From: Saccharomonospora sp. CUA-673
Lineage (GTDB): Bacteria > Actinomycetota > Actinomycetes > Mycobacteriales > Pseudonocardiaceae
NCBI RefSeq assembly: GCF_001942305.1
Contig: NZ_MKKE01000004.1
Location: forward strand, 1-64,000
DNA: 64,000 nucleotides
Direction: 5' to 3'
The position numbers and the translations under genes are program-made. The notes below the pieces were generated by a model. That model was not told where the DNA came from and ran no database searches. It saw nothing but the letters and a program-made list of their open reading frames with translations. Numbering within the stretch: position 1 is the first letter of the stretch; each line of letters begins with the position of its first letter. Below are positions 19,081 to 29,188 of this stretch, piece by piece.

Positions 19081-20232
19081 TTAACCCTTGCGCCGGGCCG
19101 ACATCGCCACCGGCAGGAGCGCCAGCGACGACGCGGCGAGCAGGCCGAACGCCACCCCGTAGGTGGAGCCGGCCACCACGGCACCGACGGCGACGGCGCC
19201 CACGCCCTGGCCCGCGTCGAACGCGACGTTCCAGGAGATGCTCGCCTTGCCCGCCGAGGTCCGGCGGAACATGGCGACGAGGGACTCGTTCTGCACGGCG
19301 CCGAAGCCGATACCGAACACGACCATCGACACCACGACCAGCCACATCGGCCCGGTCTCGGCGAAACCCGCGTACCCGGCGAGGCCGACGCCGACCAGCG
19401 CCAGCGCCGGCGTCAGCAACCGGCCCGCCGACCGCGCGCCGATGCGGCCCGCCGCCCACCGCGACAGGGTCGTCGCCAGCGGCATCAGCAGCAGCGCGAT
19501 CGACGACTCGGGGGTCAGCAGCACGATCGGGGTGAACGTGGTGAGCGCACCGAGGCCGGTGGAGGCGGCGAGCATCGGCAGCCACGGTTTCCACGTGACC
19601 CGCGCGGTCGTGAGCAGGCCACCCCCGCCCGCGGGTTCGGTGGTCGGATGTGCGGGCGGCAGCAGGTAGGCCGGCAGCACGGCCAGCGCAGGCAGTGCCG
19701 TCGACAGCACGAACACCGCGACGAAGCCCCAGTGCTCGGCGAGCCACGGACCGGCAGGCAGGCCGATCAGCTGGGGAATACCCGTCGCGAGCCCGTAGAT
19801 CCCCGACCCGCACGACACCGCGGACGACGGGAGCAGTTCGGCGATCAGCGCGCTGCCGCACACGGTGAGCAGGCCGAAACCGATGCCGCGCAGCAGCGAG
19901 ATGGTCAGGATGCCGGGCGAGGAGGTCCACACGATCAGCAGCGGCGTCGGCACGCCGAGGAACGCGATCCCCCACAACACCGCGATCCGGTAGCCGTACC
20001 GCCGTACGAACACGCCGGTGCCGAGTTGGGTGACCACGGTGCTGGCCATGAACACGCCGGTGGCGGCGCCGGCGGCGAACGTGCCCGCACCCTGGTTGAC
20101 GGCCCACAGGGGAACGACCGGCAACAGCAGCGCATAGCCGCACAGCGCGACCGCCGTCGCCACCAGCGACAACCGGAACGGGCCGTGCCGCCAGGGCGAG
20201 GCACCCGCTGATTCCGACCCGCCGGCAGACAT
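19081..20232 (-). CDS. MFS exporter
   Basis: Twelve-helix-type major facilitator protein of about 383 residues; likely a small-molecule or drug exporter. The N-terminal half has [20 protein letters not shown] (TM1), [20 protein letters not shown] with the motif A-like loop, and [20 protein letters not shown]. The C-terminal half contains [20 protein letters not shown]. It is the first gene of an MFS-hisH-priA run, an unusual partner for histidine genes. The ATG at 20232 is preferred to one 39 bp upstream because the latter would place the palindrome 20246-20257 inside the coding sequence. Substrate cannot be assigned. Confidence 0.8.
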   Translation of the reverse strand: MSAGGSESAGASPWRHGPFRLSLVATAVALCGYALLLPVVPLWAVNQGAGTFAAGAATGVFMASTVVTQLGTGVFVRRYGYRIAVLWGIAFLGVPTPLLIVWTSSPGILTISLLRGIGFGLLTVCGSALIAELLPSSAVSCGSGIYGLATGIPQLIGLPAGPWLAEHWGFVAVFVLSTALPALAVLPAYLLPPAHPTTEPAGGGGLLTTARVTWKPWLPMLAASTGLGALTTFTPIVLLTPESSIALLLMPLATTLSRWAAGRIGARSAGRLLTPALALVGVGLAGYAGFAETGPMWLVVVSMVVFGIGFGAVQNESLVAMFRRTSAGKASISWNVAFDAGQGVGAVAVGAVVAGSTYGVAFGLLAASSLALLPVAMSARRKG

Positions 20233-20245
20233 AGCGACAGTTCTA

Positions 20246-20257
20246 GTACGTCCGTAC
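20246..20257. promoter_or_regulatory. Palindrome GTACGTCCGTAC upstream of the MFS gene
   Basis: Inverted repeat GTACG-TC-CGTAC, 14 bp before the MFS ATG. A closely similar palindrome, GTACGTCACGTAC, precedes aceB (43754-43766). Likely a repressor operator; the regulator is unknown. Confidence 0.45.
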
Positions 20258-20313
20258 AGTTCTGTCAGCACCCGGGGGTGAGACCCTGCGCACCGGCCGC
20301 CCGCCGCGGCCGG

Positions 20314-21320
20314 TCATCGCCGGGCGGCCCAGGCGACGAGGTCCTCGGCGGAGAGGGTGTTGACGATCCGCTCAGCCGGTACGCCGCACTCCTCGGCCCG
20401 CACGCAGCCGAACGCCTGCCACGCCAACTGCCCCGGCGCGTGCGCGTCGGTGTCGATCGCGAACCGGCAGCCCGCGTCCTGGGCCGTGCGCAGCAGCCGG
20501 CGCGGCGGATCGCGGCGTTCGGGGCGGGCGTTGATCTCCACCGCCACGTCGCGGTCCCGGCACGCGGCGAAGACGGCGTCGGCATCGAACTCCGACTCCG
20601 GCCTGCCGCGTCCCGTGACGAGACGCCCGGTGCAGTGCCCGAGAATGTTCACCCGCGGATTCGCCACCGCCGCCAGCATCCGCGCGGTCATCTCCGGCTT
20701 GGGCATCCGCAGCTTCGAGTGCACGCTCGCCACGACGACGTCGAGCCGGTCGAGCAACTCGGGCTCCTGGTCGAGGGAGCCGTCGTCGAGGATGTCGACC
20801 TCGATGCCGGTGAGGATCCGGAACGGGGCCAGCGTCTCGTTGAGCTCGGCGACCACGTCGAGCTGCCTGCGCAGGCGTTCGCCCGACAGGCCACGCGCCA
20901 CGGTCAACCGGGGCGAGTGGTCGGTGAGGACGATGTAGTCGTGCCCGAGCGTGCGGGCGGCCTCGGCCATCTCCTCGATCGAGCTGCCGCCGTCCGACCA
21001 GTCCGAATGCGTGTGACAGTCGCCGCGCAGGGCCGCCCGCAGCGGCCCGCCGTCGGGCAACTCCCCCGCGCCGCGCGATTCGAGGTCGGTCAGGTACGCA
21101 GGCTCCCTGCCCTCGACGCGTCGGCGATGACCGAGACGGTGGACTTGCCGATACCCGGCAGCTGCGTCAACGTGCCGCGGGCGACCCGGCGCGCGAGCTC
21201 GTCCGTCGACAGATCGGCGACGACGGACGCGGCGTTGCGGAACGCCCGCACGCGGTACGTCGGCTCACCGGAGCGCTCCAGGTGGAGCGCGATCTGCCGG
21301 AGCACGTTGACCGGATCCAT
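20314..21320 (-). CDS. PHP-domain phosphoesterase with helix-hairpin-helix N-terminus (frameshifted)
   Basis: Metal-dependent phosphoesterase related to the PHP domain of family X DNA polymerases but without a polymerase domain. N-terminal about 70 residues: MDPVNVLRQIALHLERSGEP, YRVRAFRNAASVVADL and the helix-hairpin-helix LTQLPGIGKSTVSVIADA. PHP domain: GDCHTHSDWSDGGSS, VLTDHSPRL, GIEVDIL, VASVHSKLRM, NILGHCTGRLVTGRG, EINARPERRDPP and AIDTDAHAPGQL, giving the full set of His/Asp/Glu metal ligands. The two parts are in different frames; one base is missing near 21108 in GACGCGTCGAGG. Joined length is about 335 residues, the usual size of these actinobacterial proteins. DNA-repair role is inference. 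Confidence 0.8.
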
Positions 21321-21696
21321 CACCCACCCCTGACCACGACGTCGACCACCAGCCTGACCCTGGACACGAGCACGGCCCAGGCAAGCAGCACGCATATCCG
21401 TCCGCTTGCTTGTGCGAATTTCACATTACTACGATCAGATGACACGGGCATCGCGGTTCGGATGCGAACTCGGATTGCCGTCGGACCCCGCCACGGGTGA
21501 CCGGCACATATACCCGGTGTGAAATCCCCGTCAGCCATCCGGAGCAGTGCGCCATACGACGGGAGTAGTGCCGCAGCCTGCGAAAACGCCACCGGCGACA
21601 CATACGGGGGCGCGTACAGCGGCGCTGTGCACGGGCCGTATCTTGGCCCGGTAGTCGGGGTCCGTTATCACATACACAGGGCGCGGAGGGGTTGTC
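21321..21696 (+). other. Divergent intergenic region
   Basis: 376 bp between the PHP-domain gene (minus) and the VanW gene (plus). No credible gene. It holds an AT-richer patch CGAATTTCACATTACTACGA at about 21415-21434, likely promoter DNA, and ends with the strong ribosome binding site GGAGGGG at 21684-21690 just before the TTG start at 21697. Confidence 0.5.
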
Positions 21697-24062
21697 TTGC
21701 CGCAGGAACCTCGGTGGCCAGAGCCTTCGGAATCTCAGCCGGACGAGTGGCCCGAGTCGCACATCGAGCAGACCGACATTCTGCCTGCCGTGCCGAAGAG
21801 CACGGGAGACGCCGAATCGACGGCCGGTGGGTCCGGCGAGACCGGCGCGGGCGACGCAGCCGGTTCGTCCGAATCCGCCGCCGGAGCCACGTCCTCCGCG
21901 TCCACCGCGCCGGGAACGTCTTCGGCGGAAGATTCTGCGGTCGACTCCTCTGCGGGCGATGACGCGGCCTCCGACGCGGAAAGCACGCAGTACCTGCCCG
22001 CGGCCGGCGCGGCCGGTGCGGGTGCAGGTGCCGACTCGGACGCCACCCAGGAGATCGCCTGGCCGCAGTCCGACGCCGAGGCCACGCAGTACGTCGCCGG
22101 TCCCACCGCCGCGAGCGGTGCGGACGCGCCGACGACCCCGGCCGCGCCCGCGCAGACCGGCGCCGAGTCGGCCAACGAGACCACGCAGTACATCGCGCCC
22201 GTGCCGACCGACGACTCCCCCACGCCGCAGCACATGACCGCGGCGATGCCGGCCGCCGGTGCGGCGCGTACGGCGGTGCGGCCGCGGCGGCGAGTGGCGC
22301 TGGTGGCAGCGGCGGCGCTGCCGACGGGGTCAGCGCCGTCGACGACGGCGACGGTTCCGGCGGCGAGCGTTCGGGCGGCAAGGCCCGCAAGCCGCTGCTC
22401 ATCGCGGCGGCCGTCGTCGGCGTGCTCGCCGTGGCCTACGCGGTGGACCTGTTCGTCACCTCGGGCGATGTCCCGCGCGGCACGGTCGTGGCGGGCGTCG
22501 AGGTCGGCGGCATGAGCCAGAGCGCGGCCGAGGACAAGCTTCGTTCCGAGCTCGAGCCCCGCATGACCCAGCCCGTGCAGTACCGCGCCGGCGAGGTCGA
22601 GGGCGAGTTCGACCCCGGCGAGGCGGGGTTGCGACTGAACTGGACCGAGACGCTCGCCGAGGCCGGCGATCAGCCGCTCAACCCGGTCACGCGGATCAGC
22701 TCGTTCTTCACCGACCGCGACATCGACCCGGTGACCGACACCGAGCGCAACCAGCTCGAGAACGCGCTCGTCGGCATGCAGGACACGACCGACCGGGAGC
22801 CCGTCGAGGGTGGCATCGAATTCGAGGGCGCCACGCCGAAGGCGATCGAACCCGAGGACGGTCAGGAACTGAACGTCGAGCGCGCCGAAGGCATCGTCGT
22901 GCGCAACTGGGCCGACGGCCGGCGGCTGGACCTGCCGGTGAACGCCACGCCCGTGTCGATCAGCAAGGACGACGTCGAGACGATGCTCAAGGACGTCGCC
23001 GAGCCGGCCGTGTCCGGGCCGGTGCTCGTCCGCGGTGAGGGCGCCGACGGCACCCTCGAGCCGGAGGAGATCGCCGCGGGCCTGAGCTTCGAACCGGAGG
23101 ACGGCAAGCTCACCCCCAAGATCGACCACAAGGCGATGATCGCCGGCGTCGAGGACGACCTGTCCGACACGATCAAGGAGGGTCGCGACGCCGAGATCGT
23201 GTTCGAGGGCGGCCGGCCCACGGTCAAGCCGCACGAGGACGGCAACACCATCAAGTGGGACAAGACCTTCGAACCGCTGATGGACGTGCTCCAGCAGACC
23301 GATCGGCGGGAGCTGCAGGCCGAGTACGAGGAGGAGCCGGCCGAGGTCACCACCGAGGAGGCGGAGGGCCTCGGCGTCAAGGAGGTCATCGGCGAGTTCT
23401 CGACCGGCGACTTCGCCTCCGACTCCGGCGTGAACATCCGCCGCGTCGCCGAGCAGGTCAACGGCACGATCATCAAGCCGGGTGACACGTTCAGCCTCAA
23501 CCAGCACACCGGTCCGCGCACGGCCGCCCAGGGCTACATCGAGGCGGGCATCATCGAGGACGGCGCGCCGGGCAAGGCCGTCGGCGGTGGCATCTCGCAG
23601 TTCGCGACGACGCTGTACAACGCGTCCTACTTCGCGGGCATGACCGACGCGGGGCACCAGGAGCACAGCTACTACATCAGCCGGTACCCGGAGGGCCGCG
23701 AGGCGACCGTGTACCAGACGGCCGACGGTGCCAGCGTGATCGACCTGGCGTTCACCAACGAACTGCCCAACGGCGTCGCGATCCAGACCGAGTGGACGCC
23801 CAGCAGCATCACGATCAAGTTGTGGGGCACGAAGAAGTACGACGTGCAGTCCCGCACGGGCGATCGCACCAACGTCACGCCGCCGGAGACCAAGCGGGGT
23901 CCGCGCGGGGACGACTGCTCGCCGAGTGAGGGCGCACCCGGCTTCACCGTGACCGACACGCGCGTGCTGCGCGACGTCGAGTCCGGCGCGACCCGCGAGG
24001 AAGCGCGCACGGTGCGGTACAACCCGCAGCCGAAGATCGTCTGCGGCGGCCGCGACCGGTAG
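21697..24062 (+). CDS. VanW / peptidoglycan-binding-domain membrane protein (frameshifted)
   Basis: Single-pass membrane protein of about 788 residues. Cytoplasmic part (about 1-230): acidic Ser/Ala/Glu-rich tail with five copies of a TQ/TD motif followed by a hydrophobic residue at +3 (EQTDIL at T26, ESTQYL at T97, DATQEI at T117, EATQYV at T130, ETTQYI at T163). Membrane segment LLIAAAVVGVLAVAYAVDLF at about 233-252. Extracytoplasmic part: two PG-binding-like repeats (VPRGTVVAGVEVGGMSQSAA and following), then the VanW domain (SGVNIRRVAEQVNGTIIKPG, DTFSLNQHTGPRTAAQGY, KAVGGGISQFATTLYNASYF). The TTG start follows GGAGGGG. One base is missing near 22268 in a GGCGCG context, before the membrane segment. 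Probably acts in cell-envelope maintenance; VanW function itself is unknown. Confidence 0.8.
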
Positions 24063-24082
24063 TCGCACGAACCACGACGAGA

Positions 24083-24114
24083 GGCGGGCCGGACCCATCG
24101 GGGTCCGGCCCGCC
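24083..24114. terminator. Bidirectional terminator between VanW gene and vdh
   Basis: Perfect 14-bp stem (GGCGGGCCGGACCC / GGGTCCGGCCCGCC) with loop ATCG, followed by TTT on the plus strand. It lies between the convergent ends of the VanW gene (24062) and the dehydrogenase (24133). Confidence 0.9.
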
Positions 24115-24132
24115 TTTCCGTCGGCCAGGGAC

Positions 24133-25209
24133 TCAGCGCAACGTGAGGATCGAGCGCAGGTTCGACACCTCGGACATCCGCCGTTCGGCCAGCCGGTCCG
24201 CGGCGGTCACCGGCGGCACGCCCTCCTCGTCGGCGAGTGCGAACACGGCCTTCGCCGTGTCGTACAACGACGTCGCCCGCAACCGGGCCCGATCCGGGTC
24301 GAAACCGCGCAGCTCGTCGCTGACCTGGATGGTGCCGCCCGCGTTGACCAGGTAGTCGGGTGCGAACAGCACCCCACGGTCGTGCAGGAGCTTCTCGACC
24401 CCGGCGTGTGCGAGCTGGTTGTTGGCCGCGCCGCACACGACCTTGGCCCGCAGTACGTCGACGGTGTCGTCGTCGAGCACGCCGCCGAGGGCGCACGGCG
24501 CGAAGATGTCCACATCGGACGCCAGCAGCGTGGCGGTGTCGTCGACCACCTCGACGGACGGATGCACGGCCCGCACGCGGTCCACGGCACGTTCGTCGAC
24601 GTCGGTCAGCACGATCTCGGCGCCGGCCTCCACGAGATGGCCGACCAGCAGCCGCCCGACCTTGCCGACGCCCTCGACCCCGACGCGCCTGCCCTTCAGC
24701 TCGGGGCTGCCCCAGGTGTGCTCGGCGGAGGCGCGCATGCCCTGGTACACGCCGAACGCGGTCAGCTCGGAGGAGTCGCCCGCGCCGCCCTCCTCGCGGG
24801 AGCGGCCGGTGGCGAACGAGGTCTCGCGGGCGATGACGTCCATGTCGGGCACGTAGGTGCCGACGTCGCAGGCGGTGATGTAGCGGCCGCCGAGGGACTG
24901 GACGAATCGGCCGTAGGCGCGCAACAACGCCTCCGACTTCGCCGTCGCCGGGTCGCCGATGATGACGGCCTTGCCGCCGCCGAGGTCGAGCCCGGCGAGC
25001 GCGTTCTTGTAGGCCATGCCCTTCGACAGCGCCAGCACGTCGTCGAGTGCGGAGTGCTCGTCGGGGTACGGGTAGAAGCGGGTGCCGCCGAGCGCGGGCC
25101 CGAGCGCGGTCGAGTACACCGCGATGATGGCCTTCAGACCGGTGGCACGGTCATGACAGTGGACAACCTGCTCGTGGCCGCTCTCGCGGCCGAATACACC
25201 GTCGGTCAC
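24133..25209 (-). CDS. vdh: Valine/leucine dehydrogenase (Glu/Leu/Phe/Val family)
   Basis: NAD-dependent oxidative deamination of branched-chain amino acids. 358 residues from a GTG at 25209 with AAGGGAG eight bases upstream. Features: [20 protein letters not shown] and [20 protein letters not shown] (about residues 60-79, catalytic Lys), [20 protein letters not shown], the NAD-binding [20 protein letters not shown] (about 175-194), and [19 protein letters not shown]. Length and sequence resemble Streptomyces Vdh. Substrate preference between Val, Leu and Phe cannot be read from the sequence. Single gene; terminator downstream, hairpin upstream. Confidence 0.85.
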   Translation of the reverse strand: MTDGVFGRESGHEQVVHCHDRATGLKAIIAVYSTALGPALGGTRFYPYPDEHSALDDVLALSKGMAYKNALAGLDLGGGKAVIIGDPATAKSEALLRAYGRFVQSLGGRYITACDVGTYVPDMDVIARETSFATGRSREEGGAGDSSELTAFGVYQGMRASAEHTWGSPELKGRRVGVEGVGKVGRLLVGHLVEAGAEIVLTDVDERAVDRVRAVHPSVEVVDDTATLLASDVDIFAPCALGGVLDDDTVDVLRAKVVCGAANNQLAHAGVEKLLHDRGVLFAPDYLVNAGGTIQVSDELRGFDPDRARLRATSLYDTAKAVFALADEEGVPPVTAADRLAERRMSEVSNLRSILTLR

Positions 25210-25289
25210 GGTTGTGACTCCCTTGTCGTTCCTCCCGGCCGACCTGTGGGCGCGGCCGGGTACTGGGTGCGGTACTGCCACGGCGTGGC

Positions 25290-25310
25290 GCCTGCGGGGT
25301 CACCGCAGGC
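25290..25310. terminator. GC hairpin between acyltransferase gene and vdh
   Basis: 8-bp perfect stem GCCTGCGG / CCGCAGGC with loop GGTCA, extendable with a small bulge. It is downstream of the acyltransferase stop (25326) on the minus strand and upstream of the vdh start; no T tract, so it may be an intrinsic terminator of weak type or a 5' leader structure. Confidence 0.45.
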
Positions 25311-25325
25311 CACACCGCCTGTCGG

Positions 25326-26210
25326 TCAAGATAGACCGGCACGCACCTCGGGGGAAGCGACGTCGGTCGTGCGCCGCCGGACCTGCGCCGGTACCGCGGC
25401 GCCCGGGACGACGGTGACCGTGCCGAGCGCCGACCCGACCGCGGCCTGGGCGAGCGCGGCCAGCTCCCCGCGGTCGGCGGCCCGACCGGGGGCGATCTCG
25501 GGGCACACGGTCAGTTCCAGGGTGAGGTCCCGCAGCGCCACGACGCGGCGCAGGGAGGCGATGAGCGTCTCGGGGCCGATGAACGCGGCGCGGGTCGTCT
25601 CCCGGCCGCCGGCGAGGTAGCGCAGCGCGACCGGCCGGACGGGGACGCCGGCGTCGATGGCCGCCTGGAACGTCGCCGGTGCGAACCGCCCGGACGCCGC
25701 ACCGCACCACGTGGTGCCCTCCGGGTTGACGGTGACGAGCGAGCCCGACCGCATCGTGTCGGCGAGTTCGGCGACGGCCGCCGGCAACGTCGACAGCCGT
25801 TCACGGTCGAGGAACACGGTGCCCGCGCGGGACACGAGCGTGCCGAGCACCGGCCAGCTCGCGATCTCCCGCTTGGCCAGGGCCCGCATCGGACGCACCG
25901 CGCTGAGGCCCATGATGTCGACGAACGAGATGTGGTTGCTGACCACGAGCCCACCGCGACCGCTGCCGTCGAGGTCGCCGCGCACGACGAGCCGGATCCC
26001 CAAGGCGCGCAACAGGGTGCGGAACACGGTCCGCACCACGCGGTCCCGTCCCGGCAGCACCGCCAGGATCGGCACGATCAGGGCCGCGGCGACGAGCACA
26101 CCCACCGCGCCGGCCATCCGCAGCGCCCGGCGAACCCGGCCCACGGTGGCCTCGTCGTGCGTCAGGCACGCGTCGCCGCACGGCGAGGCCGGCATCCACG
26201 CGTGGCTCAT
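25326..26210 (-). CDS. 1-acyl-glycerol-3-phosphate acyltransferase-like (PlsC/OlsA-type)
   Basis: Membrane-associated O-acyltransferase. 294 residues with one or two hydrophobic segments (MAGAVGVLVAAALIVPILAV), the HX4D motif VVSNHISFVDIMGLS (about residues 91-105), the FLDRERL block and the acyl-acceptor motif VNPEGTTWCG. Its ATG overlaps the stop of the GNAT gene (ATGA). The pair matches M. tuberculosis Rv3026c-Rv3027c in order and also looks like olsA-olsB, so the product could O-acylate a lyso-lipid made by its partner. Assignment to phosphatidate synthesis is the alternative. Confidence 0.8.
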   Translation of the reverse strand: MSHAWMPASPCGDACLTHDEATVGRVRRALRMAGAVGVLVAAALIVPILAVLPGRDRVVRTVFRTLLRALGIRLVVRGDLDGSGRGGLVVSNHISFVDIMGLSAVRPMRALAKREIASWPVLGTLVSRAGTVFLDRERLSTLPAAVAELADTMRSGSLVTVNPEGTTWCGAASGRFAPATFQAAIDAGVPVRPVALRYLAGGRETTRAAFIGPETLIASLRRVVALRDLTLELTVCPEIAPGRAADRGELAALAQAAVGSALGTVTVVPGAAVPAQVRRRTTDVASPEVRAGLS

Positions 26211-26977
26211 GAGCCGATCCCGAGGAAGAACTTGAGGTAACGCTCGTCCACCCGCTGCAGGTCGAGCAGGACGAAGAAGTCGGCGACGCCGAACGCCGGA
26301 TCGTGCGCCGGGGCTCCGCACACCTGGGCGCCGAGCCGGACGTACCCGCGCAGCAGCGGCGGCAGCACCGGCCGCGCCGGGCGGGCGATCTCGTCGCCGT
26401 CCCACGCGTGACGCGGGCTCACGCGGTGCGCCTCGTCGGCGAAGTGCTTGCTGCGCACGATGTCCCACACGCCCGCGGCCAGCGCGCCCCCGTCGGACAG
26501 CGGCACCGAGGCGCAGCCCGCGAGGTAGCGGTGGCCGGACAGCAGCATGTAGCGCGCGATCCCGGCCCACACGAGGCTCACGACCGCGCCGGTGCGATGC
26601 CGGGCGTCCACACAGGACCGTCCGGTCTCGACGAGCGAGCCTCTCAACGGGTCGAGGTTGCCGAGGTGGAACTCCGTGTCGGAGTACAGCCCACCCGCGT
26701 CCCGCGCCCGGTCCGGCGGCAGCATGCGATACGTGCCGACGATCTCGTCGGTCGCGTCGTCGATGACGACGAGGTGATCGCAGAACTCGTCGTAGTGGTC
26801 GACGTCGAGGCCGTCCGATCCGGGTTCGAGCTGGGCGCCCATCTCCTCGGCGAACACCCGGTGGCGCAGGCGCTGTGCCGCGAGCACCTCGTCGGGGTCG
26901 GAGGCGACCCGCAACGAGTAGCGCGGCATGTCACCGTCGCTCCGGTCCGTACTGAGCAGTAGCTGTGACCGCGTCAT
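26207..26977 (-). CDS. GNAT-family N-acyltransferase, OlsB-like
   Basis: Probable acyl-carrier-protein-dependent N-acyltransferase. 256 residues: VASDPDEVLAAQRLRHRVFA (about 28-47), EEMGAQLEPGSDGLDVDHYD, EFCDHLVVIDDATDEIVGTY, VETGRSCVDARHRTG, LPPLLRGYVRLGAQVCGAPA and FGVADFFVLLDL, matching the hemolysin/OlsB-type fold that makes lyso-ornithine lipid in other bacteria. Coupled to the downstream O-acyltransferase. Start at 26977 is chosen over an upstream ATG at 27040 because conservation begins near residue 25. Ornithine-lipid synthesis is inference from the pair. Confidence 0.75.
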   Translation of the reverse strand: MTRSQLLLSTDRSDGDMPRYSLRVASDPDEVLAAQRLRHRVFAEEMGAQLEPGSDGLDVDHYDEFCDHLVVIDDATDEIVGTYRMLPPDRARDAGGLYSDTEFHLGNLDPLRGSLVETGRSCVDARHRTGAVVSLVWAGIARYMLLSGHRYLAGCASVPLSDGGALAAGVWDIVRSKHFADEAHRVSPRHAWDGDEIARPARPVLPPLLRGYVRLGAQVCGAPAHDPAFGVADFFVLLDLQRVDERYLKFFLGIGS

Positions 26978-27084
26978 GACAGGGATGCTCGCCCCGCCAG
27001 GCAAACCCCGGCCGACATCGACCGTGGCCGACGGCTGCACACCCGGTGAACAGCCCGTTCACACCCGCCTCACACACACGCGGC

Positions 27085-27118
27085 ACGGCCGCCCCTCCCC
27101 GTGGGGAAGGACGGCCGT
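27085..27118 (-). terminator. Hairpin downstream of etfA
   Basis: Two-part stem: ACGGCCG (27085-27091) with CGGCCGT (27112-27118), and inside it CCTCCCC paired with GGGGAAGG around a GT loop. It begins 56 bp after the etfA stop on the minus strand and ahead of the GNAT gene, so probably an etfBA terminator. No T run. Confidence 0.6.
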
Positions 27119-27173
27119 CCCGGTGAAACAGGGTCCGGCGCCCGGCGGGAGGGCCGCCGGCACCGGTGGGCAC

Positions 27174-28133
27174 TCAGCCCTTGCGCTTGCCGACCTCGTC
27201 GGTCAGCTGCGGGGCGACGTCGAACAGGTCGCCCACGACACCGAAGTCGGCGATCTCGAAGATCGGGGCCTCGGCGTCCTTGTTGACGGCGACGATCGTC
27301 TTCGACGTCTGCATGCCGGCGCGGTGCTGGATCGCACCGGAGATGCCCAGCGCGACGTACAGCTGCGGCGAGACCGTCTTACCGGTCTGACCGACCTGGA
27401 ACTGCGCCGGGTAGTAGCCCGAGTCGACGGCGGCACGGGAGGCACCGACGGCCGCGCCGAGCGAGTCGGCCAGCTTCTCGACGACCTCGAACTTCTCCGC
27501 CGAGCCGACGCCGCGGCCACCGGCCACGACGACCGACGCCTCGGTCAGCTCGGGGCGGTCCCCGCCCACGACCGGCTCGACACCGGTCACCTTGGCGGCC
27601 TTGGCGGCGTCCACCGCGGGCAGCGCCACGGTCTCCTCCGCGGCGGCACCGGCGGCCTCCTCGGCCTCGACGGCGCCGGGGCGCAGCGACACGACCGGGG
27701 TGCCCTTGGCGGCCTTGGCCTTCACGGAGAAGGCGCCACCGAAGATGGACTGGTCGACCGAGCCGTCGGCGTTGACGCCGACCGCGTCGACGAGCACGCC
27801 GCCGCCGATGCGGATGGCGAGCCGGCCCGCGACCTCCTTGCCCTCGGCCGTGGCCGACACCAGCACGGCGGCCGGCGAGGCCTGACCCGCGACGGTGGCG
27901 AGCGCGTCGACCTTGGGCGTCACGAGGTAGCCGGTGGCGTCGTCGGACTCGGCGACGTACACCTTCGCCGCGCCGTAGGACGCGAGCGCGTCCTTCACCT
28001 TGCCGGCCGTGCCGGGGGCGGCCACGACGACCGCGGACGCCTCACCCAGCGCGCGAGCGGCGGTGAGCAGCTCGAATGTGGACTTCTTGACCTCACCGTC
28101 GACCTGGTCGACGAGCACGAGTACTTCAGCCAT
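27174..28133 (-). CDS. etfA: Electron transfer flavoprotein alpha subunit
   Basis: FAD-binding subunit that carries electrons from acyl-CoA and other dehydrogenases to the quinone pool. 319 residues starting [20 protein letters not shown]. The C-terminal FAD domain has [40 protein letters not shown], and [20 protein letters not shown] followed by [20 protein letters not shown], all canonical. AAGGAG lies 7 bases upstream of the ATG. Follows etfB by 32 bp. Same order as M. tuberculosis Rv3029c-Rv3028c. Confidence 0.95.
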   Translation of the reverse strand: MAEVLVLVDQVDGEVKKSTFELLTAARALGEASAVVVAAPGTAGKVKDALASYGAAKVYVAESDDATGYLVTPKVDALATVAGQASPAAVLVSATAEGKEVAGRLAIRIGGGVLVDAVGVNADGSVDQSIFGGAFSVKAKAAKGTPVVSLRPGAVEAEEAAGAAAEETVALPAVDAAKAAKVTGVEPVVGGDRPELTEASVVVAGGRGVGSAEKFEVVEKLADSLGAAVGASRAAVDSGYYPAQFQVGQTGKTVSPQLYVALGISGAIQHRAGMQTSKTIVAVNKDAEAPIFEIADFGVVGDLFDVAPQLTDEVGKRKG

Positions 28134-28165
28134 GGTTCGTCTCCTTGAATGGAATGAGGTCTGTC

Positions 28166-28951
28166 TCAGATGAGCTTCTGGCCGACCAGGTACTCGGCGA
28201 CCTTGGTGCCGCCGTCGCCGTCGTCCTCGACCCGCTCACCGGCCGCACGCGGCGGCTTCGGCGCGGCCTCGAGCACGGTCGAGGCGGCACCGGACAGGCC
28301 CAGATCGGCGGTGTCGACGCCGAGGTCGCCCACGGTGAGGGTCTCCACCGGCTTCTTCTTGGCGGCCATGATGCCCTTGAAGGACGGGTACCGCGGCTCG
28401 TTGATCTTCTCGGTGACGCTCACGACGGCGGGCAGGCTCGCCTCGAGGTTGGTCAGACCGTCCTCGGTCTCGCGGACGACCTTGATGGTCGAGCCGTCGA
28501 CGGTGACCTCGCGGGCGTGCGTCAGCTGCGGCAGGCCGGCCAGCTCGGCGATCATCGCCGGGATGGCGCCGCCGCGGCCGTCCGAGGCCTCGTTACCGGC
28601 GATGACCAGGTCGTAGCCGTCGACCTTGCCGAGGGCGCCGGCGATGACCTTCGCCGTGGCGATCAGGTCCGAGCCCTGCAAGGCCTCGTCGGAGACGTGG
28701 ATGGCCTTGTCGGCGCCCATGGACAGGGCCTTGCGGATGGCGTCGGTGGCGCGGTCGGGACCGACGCACAGGACGGTCACCTCGCCCTCACCGGCCTCCT
28801 TGATCTTGAGCGCCTCCTCGACGGCGCGCTCGTTGATCTCGTCGATCACGGCGTCGGCGGACTCACGGTCCAGGGTGTGGTCACTCTCGTTGAGCTTGCG
28901 CTCCGAGTACGTGTCCGGCACCTGCTTGACCAGGACAACGATGTTGGTCAT
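28166..28951 (-). CDS. etfB: Electron transfer flavoprotein beta subunit
   Basis: AMP-binding partner of EtfA. 261 residues: MTNIVVLVKQVPDTYSERKL, DEINERAVEEALKIKEAGEG (about 38-57), VGPDRATDAIRKALSMGADK, YDLVIAGNEASDGRGGAIPA and the ETF-beta signature VREVTVDGSTIKVVRETEDG-like block reading THAREVTVDGSTIKVVRETE. The ATG at 28951 has AAAGGAGTTCC immediately upstream. First gene of etfBA; divergent from degV, with about 240 bp of promoter DNA between. Confidence 0.95.
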   Translation of the reverse strand: MTNIVVLVKQVPDTYSERKLNESDHTLDRESADAVIDEINERAVEEALKIKEAGEGEVTVLCVGPDRATDAIRKALSMGADKAIHVSDEALQGSDLIATAKVIAGALGKVDGYDLVIAGNEASDGRGGAIPAMIAELAGLPQLTHAREVTVDGSTIKVVRETEDGLTNLEASLPAVVSVTEKINEPRYPSFKGIMAAKKKPVETLTVGDLGVDTADLGLSGAASTVLEAAPKPPRAAGERVEDDGDGGTKVAEYLVGQKLI

Positions 28952-29188
28952 GGAACTCCTTTAGGCGCAATGCAGGGCGTTACTGAGCGGTAGATTATGC
29001 GCAAACCCACTGGTACGCGTCCTGAGGTGACCACGTTCACCCGGAATCGCGATTTAGTGGGACGATCGTTCAGATAACTGGCGGATCCAACTTCGTCACT
29101 ACACCATGCACACGGCTTTTGTCCGAATGTCGCAGCAAGGTCACCCTAATGGGTGTCAACGATGGAAGCGGGCGTTAACCTGTCGACC
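28952..29188. promoter_or_regulatory. Divergent promoter region etfB / degV
   Basis: 237 bp with lower GC than flanks. On the minus strand GTTTGCGCATAATCTACCGC precedes etfB and includes a CATAAT hexamer that could be a -10 element. On the plus strand no clear ribosome site precedes the degV GTG. No gene is visible. Confidence 0.35.

Noticed and set aside
21735-24098. 787-codon minus-strand frame opposite the VanW gene
   Set aside because: Mirror frame of the VanW gene with low-complexity composition and no recognisable domain; the plus-strand protein has clear VanW motifs.
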